From DATJFH01 sp035495815 (GTDB lineage: Bacteria; Acidobacteriota; Terriglobia; Bryobacterales; Bryobacteraceae), in assembly GCA_035495815.1 (NCBI GenBank), contig DATJFH010000046.1, positions 1 to 62,473 of the forward strand: a stretch of DNA of 62,473 nucleotides, in the 5' to 3' direction. The notes under the pieces are model-generated. The model was not told the origin of the DNA. It saw only the letters and a list, made by a program, of their open reading frames with translations, and ran no database searches. A program made the position numbers and the translations under genes. Shown here piece after piece: positions 18,004 to 27,012 of this stretch (its first letter is position 1; every line of letters starts with the position of its first letter).

Positions 18004-21000
18004 ATGCTTAGAGTTTTCTACCTGACAACTATAGCTGTAGTTGTGTTCCGGCCGGCGCTCTTGGCGGCTCCGCACGGAGGATCTGTACGGTGGGGAGATC
18101 GGCCTCTGCCTGGGGCCACGGTCACGGCCCGGCTGGGAGAAAAGAAGCTGGTGACCTCCACCGGCGAGGACGGGAATTATTCGTTCAAGGATCTGGAACC
18201 GGGGGAATGGCGGATCGAAGTAGAGATGTTCGGTTTTGCGCCGGTGTCGCAGCCGCTGCAGGCCGGGGGCGAGCCATCCTCCCTGGAGTTCAGCCTGGAC
18301 TTGAAACCGCGAACCCCGGCCGGGCAGCTTTCCCCAGCCGTCTCGGGCTCCGCCGGCCCTGCAGAGCGTGCGACTGCCGCGCAACCGGTTCGTAAGACGG
18401 ACTCGAGGAAGCCGTCATCCGCGTCGCGGCGGAAACCGGGGGAGGGGCAATTCGTTGAACTGACCTCGAATCCCAAAACCGCAGATCCGGAGGACGGCCT
18501 GGCGGAATTCGGGCCGGCCGAAATAGAGGACGCCGGCGCTTCGGACTCCTTTCTGGTTACCGGCAGCGTTACCCGGGGATTGGAAGACGCGCGAAAGGAA
18601 GAGTCGCGATCCGGACGCAGCCATAGTGCCGAAGACGGATTCCCGGAATTCGGGGCCAACCCGCCGATGCCGGACGGCCCTTCCGACCCGGGCTTTGGCA
18701 GCCGTCCGAGTAGCAGCGGCAGTTCCAAGCGGGGCTTCGATAGCTCCGGTTCCAGCCGGGGAGAATTCGGTAAGGGCAGTAAAGGATACTCGGGCGGCAA
18801 GAAGCGCGGATCTTCCTCGCGCAGCCGGACCAGCATCGGCAATCGCCGTCAGAAAAACGATATTCGCGGCTCCCTTTCGTACTCGCTGCGGAATTCCGCG
18901 CTCGATGCGCGCCCGTTCTCGCTTTCCGGCGAAATGCGGCCAAAACCCTCCTACGCGCAGAGCCGCTACAGCTTCTCCGCCGGCGGTCCGTTGAAAATCC
19001 CCGGGCTTCTCGAGTCCGAAGGCACGTTCTTCTATTTCAGTTACTCGGGACACCGCAGCCGCAACCCGTACGATACCGTGAATACGCTGCCGTCACTCCG
19101 GGAGCGCAGCGGGGATTTCTCCCAATCGGTCGCCCGGGGCCCGGTTACGATTTACGATCCGCTATCGAACGAGCCGTTCGCCGGAAACCTGATTCCGAAG
19201 AACCGCATCAATCCCGCGGCGGCCGGCCTGCTCGCCTTCGTTCCCCTACCCACGTTCACGGGAACCGTCCAGAACTACCAATTCCTTACTTCCGTTCCCA
19301 GCAACAGCGACAACTACTCCGTCCGGTTGAACCAGACCATCAGCCGGCGCGACCGTCTGGCGTTCAACGTCAACATCCGCGGCTCCGACACGCAGACCGC
19401 GCAGGCGTTCGGGTTCCGTGACGCCGGCCAGGCCAGCGGGATCAGTTCCACGGCCAGCTACACGCGCAACTTCAGTCCGCGCATAACCAGCAACCTGACG
19501 TGGAGCTTCACCCGCAGCCGCAACGATCTGACGCCTTACTTCGCGGGCGTTTTGGACGTTGCGCGGGAGTTGGGAATCAGCGGAGTCTCCGCCGATCCGC
19601 GCAACTGGGGTCCGCCGAACCTCAGTTTTACAAACTTCGGAAGCCTCACCGACGGCGCCCCGTCCGTACGCCGCAACCAGACTTCGTCGGTAGGCGAGGG
19701 CCTCACGATTTCGAGGAAAGGTCACACCATCACGCTGGGGGGCAGCCTGCGCCGGATGCAGATCAACAGTTTCGCGGAAAATGGACGCGGCAGTTTCAGC
19801 TTCAGCGGTCTCAAGACCAGCGGCCTTGACGCGGACCACCAGCCCCTCCCCGGCTCCGGTTTCGATTTCGCGGATTTTCTGCTGGGATTCCCGCAATCGA
19901 GCTCGATCCGCTTCGGCAGCGCCAATACGTATTTCCGCGCCCAGGCCTACAGCGCGTACGCCAACGACGACTGGCGCGTGAATCGAAGCCTGAGCTTCAA
20001 TCTGGGATTACGGTACGAGTACTTCACTCCGTTCGCCGAGAAGTTCGGCAAGATCGCCAATCTCGACGTCGCGCCGGGATTCACGGGGGTAGCCGTTGTC
20101 ACACCGGGTAAAACGGGACCCTACTCGGGCCGCTTTCCGGATGCGCTAGTGAATCCCGACAAGAAGCTGTTCTCGCCCCGGCTCGGTATGGCTCTCCGTC
20201 CGCGCAAGCTCAAGAATACGACTCTACGCGCCGGCTACAGCCTGTTCTTCAACGGCTCTATCTATAACCAGTTCCCGTCCCGCCTCGCCTCCCAGCCTCC
20301 GTTCGCGACTACCGGCTCGGCAACCACCAGCACGGCGCACGTCCTCACACTGCAGAACGGGTTCGCCGACGCGCCCAATCAGAAAATCACTAACACGTTT
20401 GCCGTGGACAAGGATTATCTGGTCCCGTACGTTCAGACCTGGAATTTCACTTTGCAGCGAAGCTTCCGGCATGGCCTGTTTGCCTCGCTCGGATATATGG
20501 GCAACAAGGGAACCCGGCTCGACATTCAGCGCCAGCCCAACCGCTCCGCTCCCGGGGGCTCCCCGCTGACATCCGAGCAGCGCCGGCAGATCGGAAACGC
20601 AACGGGCTTTACCTACGACACCTCGATCGGGAATTCCATCTACCACGGCTTCGACGCGCAAATTGCGCGGCGGTTCCAGCGTGGCGTTTCGGCCAGCCTG
20701 AACTACATCTACGCCAAAGCGATCGATAATTCGGCTTCGTTCGGAGGCGGGGTCGCCCAGGACGATTACAACCTGAGGGCGGAGCGCGGCCTCTCCAGTT
20801 TCGACCAGCGACACAACCTGACCGCGAATTACTACCTGACCTCCCCGATGGGAGAGCGCGGGTTGCTCAGAACGAGCCGGTGGGGCGGACGCTTTCTGGC
20901 CGACTGGAGTCTGTCGGGCCGGTTCACGCTGTTGTCAGGGAGCCCGCTGACCGCGCGTGTTCTGGGAAATCGGGCGAACAGCGGCGGAGCGATCGGCAGC

Positions 21001-21336
21001 GGCCGGGCCGACGCCACCGGGCTGGACGTGCGCGAGGGTCCCGGGTTCTTCAACCTGCTGGCGTTCGCCATCCCCGCGCCGGGTCGATTCGGCGGCGCCG
21101 GCCGCAACACGATTCCCGGACCCAGCCGGTTTACGAGCAGCATCGGGCTCGGCCGCTCATTCCGGCTCGGCCCCGATTCGAAGCGCCGCATCGAGTTCCG
21201 CTTCGAGAGTACGAATTTTTTGAATCACGTGAGCTATGGCAGTCTCGGTACGGTCGTGAATGCGTCCAATTACGGGCTGGCGCTGTCGGCGGCAGCGATG
21301 CGATCGAATAACGCGACTTTGAGGCTTCGGTTTTGA
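18004..21336 (+). CDS. TonB-dependent receptor with carboxypeptidase-regulatory-like N-domain and low-complexity linker
   Basis: 1110 residues, outer membrane. After a leader (YLTTIAVVVFRPALLAA), residues about 25-105 form a carboxypeptidase-regulatory-like beta domain (PLPGATVTARLGEK, DGNYSFKDLEPGEWRIEV). A long Ser/Gly/Lys-rich linker (about 105-290) replaces the recognisable plug region. The barrel begins near SLSYSLRNSALDARPFSLSG with GGPLKIPGLL, and includes LIPKNRINPAA, SFNLGLRYEYFTPF and PYVQTWNFTLQRSF, ending FLNHVSYGSLG...LRLRF with a C-terminal Phe. The Oar-like class exports or imports large substrates; nothing indicates the ligand. The following VWFA gene starts one base after its stop. 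Confidence 0.88.
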   Translation: MLRVFYLTTIAVVVFRPALLAAPHGGSVRWGDRPLPGATVTARLGEKKLVTSTGEDGNYSFKDLEPGEWRIEVEMFGFAPVSQPLQAGGEPSSLEFSLDLKPRTPAGQLSPAVSGSAGPAERATAAQPVRKTDSRKPSSASRRKPGEGQFVELTSNPKTADPEDGLAEFGPAEIEDAGASDSFLVTGSVTRGLEDARKEESRSGRSHSAEDGFPEFGANPPMPDGPSDPGFGSRPSSSGSSKRGFDSSGSSRGEFGKGSKGYSGGKKRGSSSRSRTSIGNRRQKNDIRGSLSYSLRNSALDARPFSLSGEMRPKPSYAQSRYSFSAGGPLKIPGLLESEGTFFYFSYSGHRSRNPYDTVNTLPSLRERSGDFSQSVARGPVTIYDPLSNEPFAGNLIPKNRINPAAAGLLAFVPLPTFTGTVQNYQFLTSVPSNSDNYSVRLNQTISRRDRLAFNVNIRGSDTQTAQAFGFRDAGQASGISSTASYTRNFSPRITSNLTWSFTRSRNDLTPYFAGVLDVARELGISGVSADPRNWGPPNLSFTNFGSLTDGAPSVRRNQTSSVGEGLTISRKGHTITLGGSLRRMQINSFAENGRGSFSFSGLKTSGLDADHQPLPGSGFDFADFLLGFPQSSSIRFGSANTYFRAQAYSAYANDDWRVNRSLSFNLGLRYEYFTPFAEKFGKIANLDVAPGFTGVAVVTPGKTGPYSGRFPDALVNPDKKLFSPRLGMALRPRKLKNTTLRAGYSLFFNGSIYNQFPSRLASQPPFATTGSATTSTAHVLTLQNGFADAPNQKITNTFAVDKDYLVPYVQTWNFTLQRSFRHGLFASLGYMGNKGTRLDIQRQPNRSAPGGSPLTSEQRRQIGNATGFTYDTSIGNSIYHGFDAQIARRFQRGVSASLNYIYAKAIDNSASFGGGVAQDDYNLRAERGLSSFDQRHNLTANYYLTSPMGERGLLRTSRWGGRFLADWSLSGRFTLLSGSPLTARVLGNRANSGGAIGSGRADATGLDVREGPGFFNLLAFAIPAPGRFGGAGRNTIPGPSRFTSSIGLGRSFRLGPDSKRRIEFRFESTNFLNHVSYGSLGTVVNASNYGLALSAAAMRSNNATLRLRF

Positions 21337-21337
21337 C

Positions 21338-23449
21338 ATGCGCCGCCTAATGAGGAGATTCGGCGGCGGCCAAATTCCAAAACTGCTGCTGTTCATCGCT
21401 CTTTCCGCTTCCGCCCAGCAGCCCGAACCCATGGTGGTCTTCAAGGCGGAAAGCAACCTGGTCATCGTTGACGTCGCCGTCAAGGACAAGGCCGGCAATC
21501 CGATCGAAGGCCTGAAGAAAGAGGACTTCACCGTTCTCGAAGACGGGAAGCCGCAATCGGTTTCTGTTTTCGAATTCCAGAAGCTGGCCAATGACGAGCT
21601 GCCTCGCCTGCCGCCGCTACCTCCGCCCGGCAAAGGCGCTCCCGCAGATCGCAAAGTAGAGACGATCACCGCCCCCTCCGCCGGGACGGTGCAGTATAAG
21701 GACAAGCGGCTGCTCTGCCTGTTTTTCGACATGTCCGCCATGGGTGTACCCGAGCAGCTCCGTGCGCAGGATGCGGCCCTCAAATTCCTGAACGAGCAGA
21801 TGACTTCTTCGGACCTGGTCTCGATCATGACGTTCGCCGGCGGTGTGCGCGTAGAGCGCGACTTCACTTCCGACCGCGAATCCCTCCGAGCTGCCGTCAA
21901 CAGCCTGCCCATCGGTGAGCTGGCCGACCTTGCGGGTGAGGCAGACAATGCCGACGAGGACACCGGCGAAGATACCGGCGCCGCCTTCGTGGCCGATGAA
22001 ACCGAGTTCAACATCTTCAATACGGACCGCAAGCTGGCGGCCCTCGAATCGGCCGTCAAGAAGCTGGCCCTGCTGCCGGAAAAGAAGTCTTTTGTCTATT
22101 TTTCCGCCGGCGCCGGCAAGACGGGTTCGGAGAATCAGTCGCAGCTGCAGGCCACAGTCAATGCCGCCGTGCGGGCCAACGTCGCCTTCTACCCGATCGA
22201 TACGCGAGGGCTGCAGGCCCTGGCCCCTGGCGGAGACGCCAGCAAAGCCGGCTCGCGGGGGAGCGGCCTTTACAGCGGAAAAGCTCAGCGGCAGCAGCGC
22301 GACCGCTTCAACGACCAGCAGGAGACACTTACGTCGCTGGCCGCCGACACGGGCGGGAAAGCCTTCCTCGACGACAACGAGCTCTCGCTGGGCGTCGTGC
22401 AGGCGCAGAAGGATCTCCGCAGCTACTACATCCTCGGTTACTACAGCACGAACGGGACCGACACGGGCCGCTTCCGGCGTTTCACTGTGAAGCTCGCCGG
22501 CCATCCGCAGGCGAAGGTCGAGTATCGTCCCGGATATTACGGCCCCAAGGAGTTCAAACACTTCAACGCCGCCGACAAGGAGCGCCAGCTCACCGACGCG
22601 CTCTCCATGGGAGATCCGTTCACCGATCTCCGTCTGGCGCTTGAAGTCGACTACTTCAGGGTTGCCAGGGACCGGTACTTCGTCCCCGTGTCCGTGAAGG
22701 TTCCCGGGTCGAGCATCACTCTCTCCAAAAAAGGATCGAGCGAGATTGCCGAGCTGGATTTCGCCGGCCAGATTCTCGATTCCAATCGCAAGCTGGCGGG
22801 CAGCATCCGCGACGGTATCCGCGTGAAGTTGAGCGAGGAGGACGCCGCCAGGCTGAATCAACGCAGTTTCCATTACGATTGCGGCTTCACTCTCCCGCCT
22901 GGAAAATACCGCGTCAAAATGGTGGTGAGGGAGAACCTGACGGGGAAGATCGGGACCTTCGATACGCGGTTCGTGATTCCGGACCTTGCGCAGGCCGATC
23001 CCACTACGGTCAAAATGAGCTCGGTCGTCTGGGCGAATCAGCGCGAGCCTTTGAAATCGGCGGTGGGGGCGGCGGAGAAGACGAAGAAGACCGGATCCAA
23101 TCCGCTGGTGCAGGACGGCCAGAAGCTGGTACCGAACGTCACCAGGGTCTTCCGGAAGAGTCAAAGCCTGTACGTCTACTCGGAAGTGTACGAACCAGCC
23201 TTGGATCCGGGTGAAAACCAACCCAGCGTAACCGCTGTTCTCAGCCTTTTTCGGGGTACGATCAAGGCCTTCGAATCCGAGCCGGTCCGGCTGACCGGGC
23301 TCGGCCAGCATCCGGGAACCATGTCCATCCAGTTCCAGTTGCCGCTCGCCAAGCTTCGCTCGGGAAAATACACCTGCCAGTTGAACGTCATCGACGAAGT
23401 GGGCCGCGGGTTCGCTTACAGCCGCGAGCCGATGGTGTTATTGCCATGA
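21338..23449 (+). CDS. VWFA-related acidobacterial-type secreted protein
   Basis: 703 residues. A weak signal peptide (PKLLLFIALSASAQ) precedes the conserved start VVFKAESNLVIVDVAVKD, GLKKEDFTVLEDGKPQ, the opening block of the acidobacterial VWFA family (TIGR03436-like). The von Willebrand A fold follows: LCLFFDMSAMG as the metal-ion site (D-x-S, with Met where Ser is usual), LVSIMTFAGGVRVERDFT, later SFVYFSAGAGKTGSE and ELSLGVVQAQKDLRSYYILGYY. The C-terminal half is beta-rich. The function is unknown, possibly protein binding at the envelope. It starts one base after the TonB-dependent receptor, implying a joint operon. An alternative start is the ATG at 21350. Confidence 0.85.
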   Translation: MRRLMRRFGGGQIPKLLLFIALSASAQQPEPMVVFKAESNLVIVDVAVKDKAGNPIEGLKKEDFTVLEDGKPQSVSVFEFQKLANDELPRLPPLPPPGKGAPADRKVETITAPSAGTVQYKDKRLLCLFFDMSAMGVPEQLRAQDAALKFLNEQMTSSDLVSIMTFAGGVRVERDFTSDRESLRAAVNSLPIGELADLAGEADNADEDTGEDTGAAFVADETEFNIFNTDRKLAALESAVKKLALLPEKKSFVYFSAGAGKTGSENQSQLQATVNAAVRANVAFYPIDTRGLQALAPGGDASKAGSRGSGLYSGKAQRQQRDRFNDQQETLTSLAADTGGKAFLDDNELSLGVVQAQKDLRSYYILGYYSTNGTDTGRFRRFTVKLAGHPQAKVEYRPGYYGPKEFKHFNAADKERQLTDALSMGDPFTDLRLALEVDYFRVARDRYFVPVSVKVPGSSITLSKKGSSEIAELDFAGQILDSNRKLAGSIRDGIRVKLSEEDAARLNQRSFHYDCGFTLPPGKYRVKMVVRENLTGKIGTFDTRFVIPDLAQADPTTVKMSSVVWANQREPLKSAVGAAEKTKKTGSNPLVQDGQKLVPNVTRVFRKSQSLYVYSEVYEPALDPGENQPSVTAVLSLFRGTIKAFESEPVRLTGLGQHPGTMSIQFQLPLAKLRSGKYTCQLNVIDEVGRGFAYSREPMVLLP

Positions 23450-23661
23450 CTGATGCGCATGCCGAATGCTCCTGCCCTACTCGTCCCGCGAATCTGTTCA
23501 CATTGCGAGGCGGCCCTTGCGCCAGGCGCTTCCGCCTGCGTCCGCGCGTGGCGTCACGTCGAAGTTTCCCCTTCAATGCGTACCCTCAGCGCTTCGCCTG
23601 TTCTCAGTATTAGAATGGTCGGGGAGATTTTGAAATGGGCTGGGACGGGGTAATCTGACGG

Positions 23662-26600
23662 GTGCCGTATTCACGGAGGAATCTCAACAGACGGGAAATA
23701 TTCCTGGTAAGCGTTGCGCTGCTGATTTTGGTGTTCACGATTCTGCTCTCGTATCGAGACTGGAGAGAGTACCGCCGGGCGCGCGCCCAAGCTGTCTATT
23801 CCAGACAAGTAGTCGAGGCGGTGGACAATCTGATGTCCTCGGCTCTCGAAGCGGAAACAGGGCAGCTCGGTTTCCTGCTGACCGGTGACCAGCGCTATCT
23901 ACAGCCCTATTTTTCGGCCATTAACGTCATTCCGGGCCGACTGAAAATTCTGACTTCGCTCACCACCGGTCATCCGGAGGCGGACCGTGTCGCACGCCTC
24001 GAGAGCGCGGTTAATCAAAAGCTGGTCGAGCTCAAGCTTTCTGTCGAAACCCGAAAAAAGCAGGGTTCTCTGGCCGCCCTTGACCTCCTTCGCGGCGGCG
24101 AAGGCAGGGTGGTCATGGACGATATTCGAAAAATCAGTTCCGAGCTGATGGCCGAGGAGTACGCGGGCCTGACGGAGCGGGCCCGGTTGACCGAATTCCA
24201 CGTCCAGCGAACGCGTCTTTTCACGGTGCTCGGCAGCTCCACGCTGTTCGTTTTCCTGCTCGTCGCGGGCGGTGTTATCGCTTCCGCCGCCTCGCAGCGC
24301 GAGCGCCTCATCGCGGAGCTTCGAGCCAGCGAGAAGAGCGCCGCCGAAGTTCGGGACCTGATGGGAACGACACTCGCCAGCATTGGAGACGGCGTGATCG
24401 CCACGGATCTGGATGGCCGCATCACTTTCATCAATCCGGTCGCCCAGGCGTTGACAGGGTGCGCTCACGACCGCGCAGCGGGCCGGCCTCTCGACGAAAT
24501 TTTCCGGATCGTTCACGATGGTACGCGCCAGGCTATTGAAAGTCCCTTGACCAGAGTGCTCAGGGAGGGAAAAGCGGCGGGCCTGGCAAATCACACGGTG
24601 TTAGTTGGTCTGAACGGCGTCGAGACGCCGATCGACCATAGCGGAGCCCCAATTCGGGATTCACAGGGAGCGATCGCCGGCGTGGTGCTGGTGTTTCGGG
24701 ATATCACCGAGCGCAAAAAGGCTCAAGAGGCCTCGCTTCGGCTGGCTGCAATCGTGGAATCGTCCGACGACGCCATCATTGCCCACCGGCTCGACGGCGT
24801 AGTCACGAGCTGGAACGCGGCGGCCGAGCGGATGTTCGGGTATTCGGCGGAGGAAGTGGTGGGCCGCAACTTCTCGATGCTGATTCCGCCGGATTCTACG
24901 GAAAATCTGACGGCTGACATGGAGCGTATTCGACAGGGCGCGCCCGGTATATTCAGCGAATCCAAGCGGAGGCGCAAGGACGGTCATTGCCTCGAAGTGG
25001 CGACGTCCATGTCGCCGATACGCGACCCCGAGGGAAACGTGATCGGGGTGTCGCGCATTTCAAGGGACATCACCGATCGCCGCCGCGCCGAAGAAGAGCA
25101 CAAGCGGGCGAGCAAACAGATCAGCGACATCCTCGAGAGCATCCAGGATGGATTTGTGGCAATCGACCGCGACTGGGTCTTCACTTACGTCAACGCGGAG
25201 GCGGAACGAGTCCTGGGGAAGGCCCGGTCCGAGCTGGTCGGCAAGAATTATTGGGAGGAGTACCCGGCCGCGCGGCGGACGCGCGTTGGAGAGTTGTTAC
25301 GCCGCGCATCAACCGAGCGCACTCCGATTCACTTCGAGGAGTTCTTTCCTGAGCTGGGAGGCTGGTTCGAGGCGCACCTGTATCCTTCGGCGGATGGAGG
25401 GGTCGCTGTCTACTTTCGGAACATCACCCAGCGGAAGAAGACTCAGGAGGCCCTGCGCGACAGTGAGGAGAGGCTCCGGCTTTCCGCCGAGGCGGCGCAG
25501 ATCGGAGCATGGAGTGTAGACCTGGTGGCCAGTACGATGCGGTGGTCTCCCCAGATGGAAAGCCTCTTCGGGCTGGCGCCGGGCGTATTCGAGGGATCGA
25601 GGGAGCATTTCCTGAGACTGATCCATCCGGAAGACCGGAATCGCGTCATGGAAGCGATTAACAGGGCTGTCGACCAAAAGTCCGATTTCGACGTCGAGTA
25701 TCGCTTTCTCCGCCCCAATGGCGACACCGGCTGGATGCTCACGCGCGGGACCTGCCGGTGCGATGACGGCGGCGCCCCCGTCAGCATGGAGGGCGTCGCC
25801 ATCGACATCACCCGTCGAAAGCGCCTCGAGGAGAAGATGCAGCAGTCGCAGAAACTCGAAAGCCTCGGCGTTCTAGCCGGCGGCATCGCTCACGACTTCA
25901 ACAATCTACTGGTGGGCATCCTCGGCAACGCGGGTTTTCTGATGGAAGAAACACCTCCCGATTCCCCTCATCGCCCGGTGATCGAGAATCTGTTGCAGGC
26001 GGGCGAACGCGCGGCCCACCTGACCCGGCAAATGCTCGCCTATTCCGGCAAAGGAAGGTTCGTGATCGAACGGCTGAACCTGGAGTCTCAGGTCCGGCAA
26101 ATACTAGCGCTGATTTCCGCGTCCATTCCGAAGGGGGTGAGGGTCGAGCTCGATTTCCAGCCGGACCTTCCGCCGATCGAAGGCGATGCGGGACAGCTGC
26201 AGCAGCTCATCATGAACCTGGTGATCAACGGAGCGGAAGCAATCGGCTCGGAGACCGGCGTAGTCACGGTTTCCACGCGACTACGGGAAATCGACGCGAA
26301 CTATGTGCGGGACAACCGGGCGGGAGATACGATTCCGCCTGGTCTGTACGTATTGCTGGAGGTGCACGACAACGGAGTGGGCATGGACGCGGCGACGCAG
26401 GCGCGTATCTTCGATCCGTTCTTCACGACAAAATTCACCGGACGCGGATTGGGGCTGGCGGCGGTGCTCGGTATCGTTCGAGGCCACAAGGGGGCGTTGA
26501 CGGTCTATAGCCAACCGGGGAGCGGTACGACGTTCAAAGTTTTCCTGCCGGTTTTATCGGCGCCGCAGCCTGCCGCGGCGGCGGCCTCCGACAGCGAGTT

Positions 26601-26967
26601 TCGCGGCCAGGCAACTGTTCTGGTTGTGGACGACGAGTCGGTCGTTCGAAACACAGTGAAGGCGGCGCTCGAGAGATATGGCTATACCGTCATCCTGGCC
26701 GACGGCGGCGAGCAGGCGGTGAACATACTGCAGGAAGGACATGGGATAGCTCTGGCCCTGCTGGACATGACCATGCCCACGGTGAGCGGCGAGGAGACAC
26801 TCCGCCGGCTGCTGACGATTCAGCCGGACCTGCCCGTCATCGCGACCAGCGGATACAACGAAGTGGAAGCGCTGCGCCGTTTCGGCGACGGCCTTAGCGG
26901 GTTCATCCAGAAACCGTTCACGCCACGCCGCCTGGCCGAGAAGATCCGCACTGTCTTAGGCGAATAG
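23662..26967 (+). CDS. Membrane hybrid histidine kinase: CHASE3, four PAS, HisKA, HATPase, receiver
   Basis: 1101 residues from a GTG at 23662. Two membrane helices (about 12-30 and 187-209) enclose an extracytoplasmic CHASE3-like domain (LEAETGQLGFLLTGDQRYLQ). PAS domains follow at about 229-350 (IGDGVIATDLDGRITFIN), 355-480 (VVTSWNAAAERMFGYSAEEV), 480-600 and 605-720 (PAS_3-like, FLRLIHPEDR). The kinase core has His744 in AGGIAHDFNNLL, an N-box (LVINGAEAI) and GRGLGLAAVLG. The C-terminal receiver has Asp1035 in LALLDMTMPTVSG and Lys in IQKPFT. A separate response regulator is not adjacent. PAS-rich hybrids of this kind are common in soil Acidobacteriota. It may signal with the receptor genes just upstream, but only position supports this. 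Confidence 0.9.
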   Translation: MPYSRRNLNRREIFLVSVALLILVFTILLSYRDWREYRRARAQAVYSRQVVEAVDNLMSSALEAETGQLGFLLTGDQRYLQPYFSAINVIPGRLKILTSLTTGHPEADRVARLESAVNQKLVELKLSVETRKKQGSLAALDLLRGGEGRVVMDDIRKISSELMAEEYAGLTERARLTEFHVQRTRLFTVLGSSTLFVFLLVAGGVIASAASQRERLIAELRASEKSAAEVRDLMGTTLASIGDGVIATDLDGRITFINPVAQALTGCAHDRAAGRPLDEIFRIVHDGTRQAIESPLTRVLREGKAAGLANHTVLVGLNGVETPIDHSGAPIRDSQGAIAGVVLVFRDITERKKAQEASLRLAAIVESSDDAIIAHRLDGVVTSWNAAAERMFGYSAEEVVGRNFSMLIPPDSTENLTADMERIRQGAPGIFSESKRRRKDGHCLEVATSMSPIRDPEGNVIGVSRISRDITDRRRAEEEHKRASKQISDILESIQDGFVAIDRDWVFTYVNAEAERVLGKARSELVGKNYWEEYPAARRTRVGELLRRASTERTPIHFEEFFPELGGWFEAHLYPSADGGVAVYFRNITQRKKTQEALRDSEERLRLSAEAAQIGAWSVDLVASTMRWSPQMESLFGLAPGVFEGSREHFLRLIHPEDRNRVMEAINRAVDQKSDFDVEYRFLRPNGDTGWMLTRGTCRCDDGGAPVSMEGVAIDITRRKRLEEKMQQSQKLESLGVLAGGIAHDFNNLLVGILGNAGFLMEETPPDSPHRPVIENLLQAGERAAHLTRQMLAYSGKGRFVIERLNLESQVRQILALISASIPKGVRVELDFQPDLPPIEGDAGQLQQLIMNLVINGAEAIGSETGVVTVSTRLREIDANYVRDNRAGDTIPPGLYVLLEVHDNGVGMDAATQARIFDPFFTTKFTGRGLGLAAVLGIVRGHKGALTVYSQPGSGTTFKVFLPVLSAPQPAAAAASDSEFRGQATVLVVDDESVVRNTVKAALERYGYTVILADGGEQAVNILQEGHGIALALLDMTMPTVSGEETLRRLLTIQPDLPVIATSGYNEVEALRRFGDGLSGFIQKPFTPRRLAEKIRTVLGE

Positions 26968-26969
26968 GT

Positions 26970-26996
26970 CCGGCGGGGGCGCCATTTGCCCGCCGG
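26970..26996 (+). other. Strong stem-loop between kinase and DUF1549 gene
   Basis: CCGGCGGG (26970-26977) pairs perfectly with CCCGCCGG (26989-26996) around an 11-base loop. No T-run follows. It may be a processing or termination hairpin, and it makes the TTG at 26986 an unlikely start for the following gene. Confidence 0.4.
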
Positions 26997-27012
26997 CTCC
27001 GCAACGCTGATA

